Positions 1 to 9,102 of a stretch of 31,327 nucleotides of DNA are shown piece by piece. How positions within the stretch are numbered: position 1 is the first letter of the stretch; every line of letters begins with the position of its first letter. The notes below the pieces were generated by a model. It searched no databases. It had not been told where the DNA came from and saw only the letters and a list, made by a program, of their open reading frames with translations. The DNA comes from a virus. The stretch lies in the IMG/VR virus record IMGVR_UViG_3300030419_000396, positions 1-31,327 of that record, one strand, 5' to 3'. The translations under genes and the position numbers were made by a program.

Positions 1-159
1 GATTGTGCTAATATTGAAACAGCAATAGATAATGCTAGTGATATGGCAGCTTTTAAAAAACTATATGAATGGGAATATAATAGTGATGGTAGTGTAAAAA
101 CTATTGCACCAATACAAAACTGGAGTGATGATTATGACGTTCAAAACTATGTTAGATAG
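1..159 (+). CDS. 3' end of a late-operon protein (partial)
   Basis: An open frame enters from the left edge and ends at TAG 157-159, giving 52 C-terminal residues ending in DDYDVQNYVR. The residues are mostly polar and I do not recognise them. The gene sits at the head of a continuous plus-strand virion operon, so a structural or head-tail function is the simplest guess from position alone. A 30-residue gene starts inside its last 26 bases. Confidence 0.6.
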   Translation, partial: DCANIETAIDNASDMAAFKKLYEWEYNSDGSVKTIAPIQNWSDDYDVQNYVR

Positions 160-226
160 AATAAAAGATTTTTATAAAAAAATTAAAAAAAGATTATTTG
201 GTAAACTTTGTAAGTGTGATAATTAA
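134..226 (+). CDS. 30-residue basic protein
   Basis: A short frame starts at ATG 134, inside the end of the preceding gene, and stops at TAA 224-226, whose last A is the first base of the next ATG (a TAATG junction). The product is rich in lysine and ends in KLCKCDN. Small basic proteins with a Cys-rich end occur in marine phages, but I know no function. The tight overlaps on both sides are the main evidence that it is real. Confidence 0.45.
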   Translation: MTFKTMLDRIKDFYKKIKKRLFGKLCKCDN

Positions 227-534
227 TGAAGTATATAGGATATTCAATTATATTTCATATATTATTTTTATTATTATCATATTGTGTAGTAGCAAATGAA
301 ATTATAACTAGAACACTTACAATGGATTATACTTGTTCAAATAGAAATTTTGCAGTTAATGATTTAAATAATAGATTAAATCTTACTAGAACAGCTTTTT
401 CAGTAACTTCTAATAATAGTCTTATAGAATTATATACAAATAAACAAAAAGGTGATTGGTTAATCATGATAACAGGAATAGATAAAATCACTTGTGGTCT
501 CATGGGTGGTAAACAAGAATTTATATTTGAATAG
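226..534 (+). CDS. Small exported protein with a signal peptide
   Basis: The 102-residue product begins with a Lys followed by a strongly hydrophobic stretch at about residues 5-23 ending in VVA-N, a good Sec signal peptide with likely cleavage after VVA. The mature part has two cysteines (C37 and C90) that could form a disulfide in the periplasm. The C-terminal pattern, GDWLIMITGIDKITCGLMGG, resembles the G-x-W...T-x-x-x-G-x-x-C-x-x-x-x-G end of small secreted proteins of alphaproteobacteria. It lies among virion genes. Its role is unknown; a host-envelope-acting protein is possible. Confidence 0.65.
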   Translation: MKYIGYSIIFHILFLLLSYCVVANEIITRTLTMDYTCSNRNFAVNDLNNRLNLTRTAFSVTSNNSLIELYTNKQKGDWLIMITGIDKITCGLMGGKQEFIFE

Positions 535-543
535 GAGAAATAA

Positions 544-1467
544 ATGGTAGCATCATATACAAGTAGATTAAGATTAGTAAAACAAGGAGATGGAGATAAT
601 CCAAATACTTGGGGTACTGTATTAAATGATGGCATGATAAGTTTAGTAGATGATGCTATTGCAGGATATACTACAGTAGAAATAGGAGCTAATGCTACAG
701 TAACCCTATCAGCAGTAGATGGTGCATCTGATGTACCACGTAATGCTTTTATTGAATTTAAAGGTTCAGTAGGTGGAACAAATACTACAATAACAATGAT
801 AATACCTGCTCAATCTAAAAGTTATGTTATTAATAATAAAGTATCTGCTAATACAACTGCAAGTGATATAGTTAAAATAAAAACAGCTAGTGGTACAGGA
901 TATGATGTTCCTTTTGGAGCAATAGGTTTAGTTATTTGTGATGGAACAAGTGTATTTGCAACTAATGTTAAAGGACAAGGATTTGGTACAGCAGCTTCTG
1001 CAGATATAGGAACAGGTGGAGAAAATGTACCTAAAGTATCTGTAGCAGATTTACGATATGTAAGAACATCAGTAACAACTGATACAACTATTAGAGGTAA
1101 TATAACTTATGAAGCAGGTGCTTTAAAAGTAGGAACATCTGCTAGAGCTTATAGTCCTATAGTAACTGTAACAGATGCTGCATGTATAAGTGTAAACTTT
1201 GCATTAGGTAATAACTTTTTAGTTACTCTTGGTGGTAATAGAACATTAAAAGCTCCTGCTAATTGTACTGCAGGTCAAACAGGAAACTTTTATGTAATTC
1301 AAGATAGTACAGGTTCACGTACATTATCTTATAATTCAGCATGGCAGTTTGTATCTGCAGCAGCACCTACATTAAGTACAGGTGCAAGTGATGTAGATAT
1401 GTTAGTATATAGTGCAAGGAGTGCAACAACAATAGATTCAGTATTATTAAAAAACTTTGATAGATAG
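544..1467 (+). CDS. Tail fibre-like virion protein
   Basis: The 307-residue product has the short N-terminal motif GDNPNTWGTVLN (about residues 17-28), common at the start of fibre-like proteins of marine phages and probably a particle-attachment segment. The middle carries GFGTAASADIGTGG followed by VSVADLRYVRTS, the repeat style of phage tail fibres. The rest is rich in Thr, Ala, Gly and Asn with predicted beta structure. A good Shine-Dalgarno, AGGAGA, precedes the start. It probably helps recognise the host surface. The fibre assignment rests on motifs and composition, and no receptor-binding tip can be identified. Confidence 0.7.
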   Translation: MVASYTSRLRLVKQGDGDNPNTWGTVLNDGMISLVDDAIAGYTTVEIGANATVTLSAVDGASDVPRNAFIEFKGSVGGTNTTITMIIPAQSKSYVINNKVSANTTASDIVKIKTASGTGYDVPFGAIGLVICDGTSVFATNVKGQGFGTAASADIGTGGENVPKVSVADLRYVRTSVTTDTTIRGNITYEAGALKVGTSARAYSPIVTVTDAACISVNFALGNNFLVTLGGNRTLKAPANCTAGQTGNFYVIQDSTGSRTLSYNSAWQFVSAAAPTLSTGASDVDMLVYSARSATTIDSVLLKNFDR

Positions 1468-1469
1468 TA

Positions 1470-1808
1470 ATGGCTTTAACTCAAGCAGAAAAAAATAAAT
1501 TAAAAAAGTATAATTTAAAAGGTGTTAATAAACCTATACGAACAAATAAATATGGTAAAAAAGGTGTCGTTGCTTCTAGATGTAATGAAGGTAAATTAAA
1601 AATAATACACTTTGGTGATTCAACAGGTATGGGTCACAACTATAGTAAAGAAGCACGTAAATCTTTTAAAGCACGACATGCTAAAAATATAGCTAAAGGT
1701 AAGTGTAGTGCAGCTTATTGGGCAGATAAAGTATTATGGTCTGGTCCTAGTGGTTCTAAAAAAAGACCACCTAGTAAACAAAAACATGTTAAAGGAATAA
1801 ATAGATAA
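1470..1808 (+). CDS. Conserved small basic phage protein
   Basis: The 112-residue product is strongly basic (many Lys and Arg). Its core, about residues 60-90, reads SKEARKSFKARHAKNIAKGK followed by SAAYWADKVLW, a block I recognise as recurring in small proteins of marine phages and some large viruses, without an established function. The basic charge suggests nucleic-acid contact, perhaps inside the particle. It lies two bases after the fibre gene and ends in a TAATG junction with the next gene, so it belongs to the virion operon. Confidence 0.6.
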   Translation: MALTQAEKNKLKKYNLKGVNKPIRTNKYGKKGVVASRCNEGKLKIIHFGDSTGMGHNYSKEARKSFKARHAKNIAKGKCSAAYWADKVLWSGPSGSKKRPPSKQKHVKGINR

Positions 1809-3673
1809 TGTCAACAAGTTCTAAATTAGTAAAGATGGATTTTAAACCAGGAATCCATAGAGAATCAACTCAATATGCAGAAGCAGGTGCATGGTATAAT
1901 GTTGATAAAGTACGTTTTAGAGCAGGTAAACCAGAAAATATAGGTGGGTATGAAGCGAAAGTATCTGCTTCTTTTAATGGTGCAGGTAGAGATTTAATTA
2001 CATGGTCTGATAATGACCAATTTAAAAGAGCAGCTTTTGGTACTGCTCAAATGTTATATGAACATAATGGTGACCAGATATTTGATATTACTCCTGTATC
2101 TGCAAGTGTTACTTTAGCTAGTGCTTTTAGTTGTGCTATTAGTTCTAATACAGTAACAGTATCAGCTACAGCTCATGGTAGAGCAACAGGTGATTTTGTT
2201 TTTTTTACAAGTTCTACTACGATTGGTGGTAATATATTATTAGGAACAACAACATATCCTGTAAGTGTTATTAATGCAAATACATTTGCTTTATCAGTAG
2301 CTACTACAGCTAGTGCTGCTCAATCATCTGCAGGTGGTGGAACAATACATTATTTATTAGCTAGTGGTATAGATAATGCAGCAACAGGTTTAGGTTATGG
2401 AGCTGCTTCTTATAATGCAGGTGTAAGTACAGCAGGAGCTAGAGGATGGAATAGTCCTACATCTGTAGGAGCTAGTGATTTTGCTAGTCAAATAACACAA
2501 TGGAGTTTAGATAACTGGGGTGAAGATGTTGTAGCAAATAGAAGAGGTGGTTCTATTTATCATTTTGATACAGATGCATCAACAAGTCCTGTAAGAGCTG
2601 TATTAGTTTCAGGTGCTACAAGTTCAACTCCATTAAAAGTAAATTCTGTTATCGTTTCACCTAATGATAGACATTTAGTTTGTTTAGGAGCAAATCAATT
2701 TAATACAACTGCTAATCCTAATGGAACCTTTGAACCTATGTTAGTTAAGTGGTCTAATCAAGAAGACTTTACTAACTGGGTTCCTTCATTAAGTTCTACA
2801 GCAGGAGAAAATATATTAACAGATGGTACAGAAATAATAGGTGGAGTAAGAAGTAGAAATGCTATTAATATATGGACAGATAATTCTTTATGGACTATGA
2901 CTTTTGTTGGACCACCTTTTACATTTCAGTTTCAACAGTATGGTAGTAACTGTGGATTAATAGCTCCACATGCTGCAGTTGATTATGATGGTGTAACAGT
3001 ATGGATGGGACATGATAACTTTTATATGTTTGATGGACAAGTTAAAAATTTAGATTGTACTATAAGAAGATTTATATTTGATAGATTAAATAAAGACCAA
3101 AAAGATAAAATATTTTGTGGAATTAATTCTGAATTTAAAGAAATTATATGGTTATATCCTTCTACAAATTCAACTGAATGTGATAGTTATGTTATTTATT
3201 CACCAAGTGAAAATTATTGGACATATGGTTCAAGTATTTTTACAACCTTTGCAGATAAAACTGTATTTGGAAATACAATAACAACAGGAACAAAAGGTAC
3301 TGTTAATAATTTATATAACAATGAACCTGATGGAATGTATACAGAAGATGGTGTAGCACAGTCTTCTTTTATAGAGTCAGCAGATTTTGATATAGCAGAT
3401 GGTAATGAAATTATGTTTTTATCTAAAGTAATACCAGACTTTACATTAAATGATGGTAACATAACTTTTTCAATTAAAACAAAAGATTTTCCTGAAAGTT
3501 CAACAGCTAGAGAAAAACCACAACCACCACATACAGTTACAAATTCTACAGTTAAAATAGATATGAGAGCAAGAGGAAGGCAAGGGAGAGTGAGAGTATC
3601 TTGTAATTCAGCTAATACGAGTTGGAGATGGGGTTCAGTTCGTTTAGCAATGCAACCAGATGGTAGAAGATAA
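1808..3673 (+). CDS. Large tail or head-completion structural protein
   Basis: The 621-residue product opens with FKPGIHRESTQYAEAGAWY then VDKVRFRAGKPENIGGYE, an N-terminus found in marine podovirus virion proteins. Aromatic and Gly-rich repeats such as WSDNDQFKRAAFGT, IYHFDTDAS and VTVWMGHDNFYMFDG are spaced like propeller blades. The length and beta-propeller-like look fit packaged-DNA stabilisation or tail tubular proteins (P22 gp10 or T7 gp12 class), but I cannot choose between them. It starts and ends at TAATG junctions. A structural role is well supported; the exact position in the particle is not. Confidence 0.6.
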   Translation: MSTSSKLVKMDFKPGIHRESTQYAEAGAWYNVDKVRFRAGKPENIGGYEAKVSASFNGAGRDLITWSDNDQFKRAAFGTAQMLYEHNGDQIFDITPVSASVTLASAFSCAISSNTVTVSATAHGRATGDFVFFTSSTTIGGNILLGTTTYPVSVINANTFALSVATTASAAQSSAGGGTIHYLLASGIDNAATGLGYGAASYNAGVSTAGARGWNSPTSVGASDFASQITQWSLDNWGEDVVANRRGGSIYHFDTDASTSPVRAVLVSGATSSTPLKVNSVIVSPNDRHLVCLGANQFNTTANPNGTFEPMLVKWSNQEDFTNWVPSLSSTAGENILTDGTEIIGGVRSRNAINIWTDNSLWTMTFVGPPFTFQFQQYGSNCGLIAPHAAVDYDGVTVWMGHDNFYMFDGQVKNLDCTIRRFIFDRLNKDQKDKIFCGINSEFKEIIWLYPSTNSTECDSYVIYSPSENYWTYGSSIFTTFADKTVFGNTITTGTKGTVNNLYNNEPDGMYTEDGVAQSSFIESADFDIADGNEIMFLSKVIPDFTLNDGNITFSIKTKDFPESSTAREKPQPPHTVTNSTVKIDMRARGRQGRVRVSCNSANTSWRWGSVRLAMQPDGRR

Positions 3674-3966
3674 TGGCACAACAATATCCTCTTATACCTA
3701 AATTATATGGTTATCAAATGCAAGATAATGAAGAATTAAGACAACTATATACATTAATTGAAAAATGGGGTTCTACTTTAGTTAATGAATTAAATACTAG
3801 AGATATACAAGTAGATAGTAGACCATCAACAAAAATATATACAGTTACTACTGTTACTAATATTACAAATCCACAAGCAGGAGATATAGCTTATTCAGCA
3901 TCAACTGGTAAATTTAAAGGATATGTAAGTTTAGCTTCTGAAACATCATGGCATGATTTAAATTAA
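3673..3966 (+). CDS. Small virion-operon protein
   Basis: The 97-residue product has a helical N-terminal half (NEELRQLYTLIEKWGSTLVNE) and a beta-type C-terminal half ending in GDIAYSASTGKFKGYVS and WHDLN. The second half resembles the end segments of marine phage structural proteins that display a short beta domain. It is bounded by TAATG on both sides, so its translation is probably coupled to the large protein before it. A minor tail or fibre-accessory role is a guess. Confidence 0.55.
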   Translation: MAQQYPLIPKLYGYQMQDNEELRQLYTLIEKWGSTLVNELNTRDIQVDSRPSTKIYTVTTVTNITNPQAGDIAYSASTGKFKGYVSLASETSWHDLN

Positions 3967-4127
3967 TGACTGATAATATAATTATATTTCCTAAAGATAA
4001 AATAATACAAGAAGAAAATAATATTATAAGTAAAAAAGATATTTTAAAACAACAAGAACAAATTATGTTACAACAACAAGAAATTATAAAACAAAGAGAA
4101 CAATTACTAGATATACAATATGAATAG
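3966..4127 (+). CDS. 53-residue coiled-coil protein
   Basis: The frame starts in a TAATG junction and ends at TAG 4125-4127, eight bases into the next gene. The product is a run of Lys, Gln, Glu, Ile and Leu from residue 13 onward (for example LKQQEQIMLQQQEIIKQREQ), which should form a single long alpha helix or coiled coil. No homologue is recognised. Overlaps on both sides argue that it is translated. Confidence 0.5.
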   Translation: MTDNIIIFPKDKIIQEENNIISKKDILKQQEQIMLQQQEIIKQREQLLDIQYE

Positions 4128-4335
4128 CAAAGAATATTTTAATTTTATAAATGAAAGTACATTAATAGGTAATTTAAATACAGGTCAAGGTAGTATACCT
4201 ACTATATTTAATTTACAACAAAAGGTAGAACCTATAGCAAACTCTCAAAAAATAGTGTATAATAGTAGTAACTTTATAGCAAATAATACAACCCCACAAT
4301 CTAACTATATGAATCCAAGAGGTATAAAAAAATGA
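4120..4335 (+). CDS. 71-residue hypothetical virion-operon protein
   Basis: The product is polar and rich in Asn, Ser and Ile, without a signal peptide or membrane segment, and ends in MNPRGIKK. It is not recognised. It overlaps the coiled-coil gene by eight bases and shares an ATGA junction with the 633-residue gene that follows, so it is probably translated together with them. Its position suggests a minor structural or assembly protein. Confidence 0.5.
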   Translation: MNSKEYFNFINESTLIGNLNTGQGSIPTIFNLQQKVEPIANSQKIVYNSSNFIANNTTPQSNYMNPRGIKK

Positions 4336-6233
4336 TGATGAATCCCACAATAAATCGTATAGAACAGCTTGATAACTTTCAAGATTCTATACAAAGTACA
4401 CAAGCAATAGATAGGCTACGAGCCATGCAAGGACTGCGAGATTTACCTACAGTTCAAATGGAAGAAGGAGGTTCGATAGCAGATACTGCTCAAGATTTAG
4501 CATCATATGGTAGATTTGGTGATAGTGTTTTAATACATGTAAGACCTGATGAGTTACAAGGATTAATGTCTCTTGGAAATATTACATATAATCCTATAAC
4601 AGGTTTACCAGAAGCTTGGGGTTTAAAAAGTATTATAAAACCTTTTAAAAATATTGCAAAGTCTAAAGCATTTAAAACTATTGCACCCATTGCTATAGGA
4701 TTAGCTGCTCCTGGTCTATTAGGTCCTAAAGGACTAGGTTTATTTAAATCTTATGCAGGATTAGGTGGTGCAGCAAAGTATGGATTAGCTAGTTTTATTG
4801 GTGGTGGTCTTGGAGCTTTAGCTTCAGGAAAAACAGGTTCTGATATATTTAAACAGGCAGCTATTTCTGGTGTAACTGGAGGTGCTTTAAAAGGTATTTC
4901 TAATTATGCACAACAAAGAGCATTAGCAAAAGGATTAGAAACTGCAGCAGCAGAAGGTGCTACTTCAGGTAGTGCAGCTTTAGAAGCAGGTACATCAAAT
5001 GTTCAAGGTAGTGTTGTTGCACCTTCTGACCAATTAATAAAAGGTGGAAGTTTTGATGCAGCAGGAAATAAAATAACAACTGCTTATAAACCTTCAACTG
5101 AAATGATTACAGGAGCTCCTGAAAACTTTGGAACATATGCTGATATACCTCGTTTAAGTCCAACACCTTCTGTTGCAGTAGAACCAAATTATATGGCACA
5201 GGCAGCAGATATATTAGCTTCAGACCCAACAGCTAGTGCAACTTTTAATATAGGAGAAAAAGGTATTACTGAAGCAGCAGCTAAAAAAACAGCACAAGAA
5301 GCAGCAGCTAGACCTTTTCAAGAAGCTTTAATTGAAGGAGCATTATCTTTTGATAAAACAGGTGGTATTGATTATTTAGGAACTGCAGGTAAATTAGCAG
5401 CAAAAGCAGCACCTATGGAATTAGGAAGCACTTATTTAGATTATGAAGATGCAGAAGAAGCTGCAGAAGAAGAAGCAAGAAGACAATTAGAAGAAATGAA
5501 TTATGAAATAGATACAGGTTTTGGTGGACAAACAGTTATACGTGACCCAGAGGGTGTTGTACTACCTGCTTATCTATCCTCACAAGATATATTAAACATA
5601 GCATTAGGTAAAATACCAAGACCTAGATTAGTAGCAGGAACTCAGTTTGCACCTACTAGTCAAGTAATGGCAGCAGAAGAAGGAACTAAAAAAGGTGGTA
5701 TAGGTGATTTACCTCCTAGAGTAGAAAAAACAGTTACTCAAATGGAAAATAATATGATAAATGATATATTTGAAATGGAAGATGAAGAGTTTGAAGAAAA
5801 ATATAATACATCAAAAGATGAAGCATATCAATTTATAAAAGACCAAACTGGTATGACTGATGGTGATTTTAATGAGTTATTTTCAGGAAGAGCCTTACAA
5901 CTTATTAAGAAAGAACAAGGTGGATTAATTAATCTAGCTGCAGGTGGTGAGTTTAGTGGTATGGTTCCTGGTCGAGGTGGTGGAATGGATGATAATGTTT
6001 TTATGCCTATTAAAGAAGGTAATAAACAAGTGGGAACATTAGCAGTAAGTCCTACAGAATATGTAGTAGATAGTTATACAATGGCAGCATTAGGTGATGG
6101 TAATCCAAGTGAAGGAGCAAAAGTAATGGATGGTGTTGTAAAAAGAGTTAGACAAAAAGCTTATGGAACAATGAAACAGCCAAATGAAATAGATGGTCTA
6201 CAAGCATTAGGACCAATGGTGAAGGGAGTATAA
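4332..6233 (+). CDS. Internal virion-type protein (first of three large ones)
   Basis: The 633-residue product has, near residues 78-105, GDSVLIHVRPDELQGLMSLG followed by NPITGLPEAWG, a block I associate with marine podovirus virion proteins. A long Ala/Gly-rich hydrophobic region follows (about residues 115-185). The C-terminus contains MVPGRGGGMDDNVFMPI then EYVVDSYTMAALGDG and EGAKVMD, matching a pattern (GPGDGMSD...LSDGEFVIP...LGNG...GAK) widespread in marine phage structural proteins. Alternating Ala-rich and hydrophobic stretches suit a protein packed in the capsid and ejected through the envelope with DNA. The exact role is inferred. Confidence 0.65.
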   Translation: MMMNPTINRIEQLDNFQDSIQSTQAIDRLRAMQGLRDLPTVQMEEGGSIADTAQDLASYGRFGDSVLIHVRPDELQGLMSLGNITYNPITGLPEAWGLKSIIKPFKNIAKSKAFKTIAPIAIGLAAPGLLGPKGLGLFKSYAGLGGAAKYGLASFIGGGLGALASGKTGSDIFKQAAISGVTGGALKGISNYAQQRALAKGLETAAAEGATSGSAALEAGTSNVQGSVVAPSDQLIKGGSFDAAGNKITTAYKPSTEMITGAPENFGTYADIPRLSPTPSVAVEPNYMAQAADILASDPTASATFNIGEKGITEAAAKKTAQEAAARPFQEALIEGALSFDKTGGIDYLGTAGKLAAKAAPMELGSTYLDYEDAEEAAEEEARRQLEEMNYEIDTGFGGQTVIRDPEGVVLPAYLSSQDILNIALGKIPRPRLVAGTQFAPTSQVMAAEEGTKKGGIGDLPPRVEKTVTQMENNMINDIFEMEDEEFEEKYNTSKDEAYQFIKDQTGMTDGDFNELFSGRALQLIKKEQGGLINLAAGGEFSGMVPGRGGGMDDNVFMPIKEGNKQVGTLAVSPTEYVVDSYTMAALGDGNPSEGAKVMDGVVKRVRQKAYGTMKQPNEIDGLQALGPMVKGV

Positions 6234-6234
6234 T

Positions 6235-9102
6235 ATGGCAGTATTATCATCTTTATTAGGAATAGGACAACAACAACCTGTTGCAGGTCCTGCTATAGCA
6301 ACTACTGCATTTCCTGCAGAGTTAGCACCTTATTATAAAGATATATTAAGTAAATCACAAGCTTTATATGAGGATAGAACAGCAGAAGGTTATCAACCTT
6401 ATCAAGGTCCTACGATTGCAGAATTTACTCCTGAACAACAACAGGCTTTTGCAGGTATTGCAGGATTAACAGGACAGCAAGCTCCAAAATTTGCAGAAGC
6501 AGAACAGCTAACTAAACAAGCTGCTGCTCCTATAGTTACTGCAGATATAGAACAGTTTATGAATCCTTATCAGCAAGCTGTTGTTGATATAGAAAAAAAA
6601 GAAGCACAAAAACAATTTGAACAAAAGACATTACCTTCTATAAAAGCAGCACAAGTTGCTCAAGGAGCTTTTGGTGGAACTAGAGGGACATTATTAGAAG
6701 CACAAACATTAGCAGAACAAGATAGACTACTTTCTGATATACAAGCTAGAGGTAGTCAACAAGCTTATCAACAAGCTTTACAACAAGCAGAAGCTCAAAG
6801 AGTAAGACAAGGGCAAGCTGCAGCACAACTTGCAACCATGGCACCTCAAGCATTTAAAGCACAGTTAGGTGAATTAGGTGCTATACAAACTGTTGGTGAA
6901 GAAAAACAAAGACAAGCACAAACAGCATTAAATGAAGCTTATAAACAATTTGTAGAAGAAAGACAATTTCCACAACAATCTTTAGGTCAATATCAAGCTG
7001 TGGTACAAGCACAACCTGCATCACAAATGTTAGAGACTGTACAATATGCTCCACCTCCTCCACCTTTAGGACAACAATTATTAGGTGGATTAGGTACACT
7101 TGTTGGAACCTATGGTGCATTTGGTGGATTTAGTCCTGGTGGTTTATTTGGTAAAAATGCTAAAACTGGTGGTGGTATAAGTGGATTACCTGTAGTTAAA
7201 AAAAGTAATGGTGGTGGTTTTTTTGGATTTATGAATAGAGGTCCTATTGATAATTTAAAATATTATTATAATAAATTTAAAAAAGATAAAGAGGATGAAG
7301 CACAAAAATTTGTAGATAGAATGAACTTACCTAATAAATATCTTTCAATAGAAGACCAGATAATGGAAGAGCAAAATAAAAAATTTAGTACACCAGATGA
7401 TATGACTATACTTGATAAAGACCCTAGACTAACTACTTCTGTAGATACTTATGACCCTATAGGTGAGTTTAATACATCAAAATATGCAGGTGGTTTTAAT
7501 AGACCTATAGACGATATGACTGGATACCAAGATGCTAGAGATGCTCAAAAGTTAAGAATAGCTCAAGAAAAATTTGATAAGTTTAAAGGTAGTGCAACAG
7601 ATGCTCTTAAAGATTTTTATGAATCAATAAAAAAAGTACCAGGAGGGCTTAAAGAAAAATTTACTCCTCCTATGGACTCACCTGCTGCTGCAGATATTGA
7701 AGCTATTAAGGAAGGTAGTGTAGAATTATTAGGTGAAACTTTAGATATGGCAGATTTAATTGCAAAGTATGGTGTTAGAGGTGCAAATCAAATTAGAGCA
7801 TATTTTGGTAAAGGTTCCTTAGAAGAACTTTATGGAGCTGATAAAGGAACTTTAGAACAAAAAGGTATAGGTAGAGAAACATTTTCTAAAATTTTAAATA
7901 TTCCTGAATTAAAAGAAGATAAAAGTATTAAAGAATTAGCAAGTGTAACTGAAGGACCAGGATTATTACCTTATTTAAATAAACAATTAAATAGAGGTAC
8001 AAATTTTCTAGAAGATGCTTACAGAAAAATAATGGGTTCTAATGCGTCAAATGAAGTTAAAAAACAAGCAACAGAGTTTGTAAATAAAAATATAAAAGAT
8101 GATAAAACAATTTCTAAAATGGGACAAGATGTTGAACAAAAAGATGATACAAAAATAGTTAAAGATGATAAAGCAATAGTAACTGAAGATGGAGTTGTTA
8201 AACAAGTAAAACCAGAGGTAGTGGATGAACAACAAGAGAAAGAAGTAAAACAAAAAGAAGAAAAAGTAAATAAATTAAAAGAAAAACTTGATGAAAATCC
8301 TAAAGATACTAAAACTAAATCTAAATTACAAACTGCTAGAGATGATTATCTTGAAGCATTAAAAAAACAAAAAGATGATTTAGGAAAACAAAAAAGTAAT
8401 ATAGATGATGCTAGAAGAAAATCTCTGTTTGAGTTTTTAGCTAAAGTATCATCAAAGTATGGACAAGGTGCTACTCTTCCTGAAGCTGCTGCAAGTGAAT
8501 TAGATGCTGCAACTAAGAGAACAAGACAACTTGACCAAGCTGCCTTAGATTTAAAAGGAAAACAAAGAGAAGCTGAACTAACTGCTAAAAAAGAATTAGT
8601 AAGTCAAGAAGAAAAGAAAGCTGCTGCAGCATTAGAAACAGGTAAAGAAGCTACAAGAAAAAGAGAAAAAGCTTTTGACCAATTTATAAAATTATATGAA
8701 ATAGACACAAAAGCTGCGACAGAGGGTATTAAACCTAAACGAGCTTCTATTGGAACTTATAAATCTTTATCAGGTTATTTAGATGATTACAAAGATATTT
8801 ATAAAAATAAATTACTTAATTTATCTGACTCAGGAAAAAAACAATTTATAGCAGCTACAGGTTTATCAGGAGTTAATACTAATAACTTTGATGATGCTGT
8901 TAAAACATTTATAAATAAAATGGATGATGCTGCAATATATTCAGCTATGAAAAATAATCAAAGAGGTGGAGCTATTGTAGATTCTGAGGGCATGGATGGT
9001 TTATATGAAAAATCTTTTTTAAACTTATGGAGAAATGCAAAAGGAACGTACAAGGGAGGTAGAAAGTTTTTAGGATTTACTTTTGGTAGTGGAATAGAAT
9101 AA
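6235..9102 (+). CDS. Internal virion-type protein (second)
   Basis: The 955-residue product has an N-terminal Ala/Gln-rich helical region. It contains FMNPYQQAVVDIEKKEAQKQ and QGAFGGTRGTLLEAQTLAEQ (about residues 105-165), a signature I recognise from marine phage virion proteins next to the tail genes. A proline run (APPPPPLGQQ) and a Gly-rich hydrophobic patch follow near residues 265-305. Residues of about 640-870 are Lys/Glu/Asp-rich and likely coiled coil. One base separates its start from the previous stop. An ejection protein or tape-measure-like role is plausible; no enzymatic domain is visible. Confidence 0.65.
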   Translation: MAVLSSLLGIGQQQPVAGPAIATTAFPAELAPYYKDILSKSQALYEDRTAEGYQPYQGPTIAEFTPEQQQAFAGIAGLTGQQAPKFAEAEQLTKQAAAPIVTADIEQFMNPYQQAVVDIEKKEAQKQFEQKTLPSIKAAQVAQGAFGGTRGTLLEAQTLAEQDRLLSDIQARGSQQAYQQALQQAEAQRVRQGQAAAQLATMAPQAFKAQLGELGAIQTVGEEKQRQAQTALNEAYKQFVEERQFPQQSLGQYQAVVQAQPASQMLETVQYAPPPPPLGQQLLGGLGTLVGTYGAFGGFSPGGLFGKNAKTGGGISGLPVVKKSNGGGFFGFMNRGPIDNLKYYYNKFKKDKEDEAQKFVDRMNLPNKYLSIEDQIMEEQNKKFSTPDDMTILDKDPRLTTSVDTYDPIGEFNTSKYAGGFNRPIDDMTGYQDARDAQKLRIAQEKFDKFKGSATDALKDFYESIKKVPGGLKEKFTPPMDSPAAADIEAIKEGSVELLGETLDMADLIAKYGVRGANQIRAYFGKGSLEELYGADKGTLEQKGIGRETFSKILNIPELKEDKSIKELASVTEGPGLLPYLNKQLNRGTNFLEDAYRKIMGSNASNEVKKQATEFVNKNIKDDKTISKMGQDVEQKDDTKIVKDDKAIVTEDGVVKQVKPEVVDEQQEKEVKQKEEKVNKLKEKLDENPKDTKTKSKLQTARDDYLEALKKQKDDLGKQKSNIDDARRKSLFEFLAKVSSKYGQGATLPEAAASELDAATKRTRQLDQAALDLKGKQREAELTAKKELVSQEEKKAAAALETGKEATRKREKAFDQFIKLYEIDTKAATEGIKPKRASIGTYKSLSGYLDDYKDIYKNKLLNLSDSGKKQFIAATGLSGVNTNNFDDAVKTFINKMDDAAIYSAMKNNQRGGAIVDSEGMDGLYEKSFLNLWRNAKGTYKGGRKFLGFTFGSGIE

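Noticed and set aside
3214-3684. Minus-strand frame of 156 residues opposite the 621-residue virion protein
   Set aside because: It is wholly inside a well-supported plus-strand gene, has no ribosome site or neighbours on its strand, and shows no recognisable motifs.
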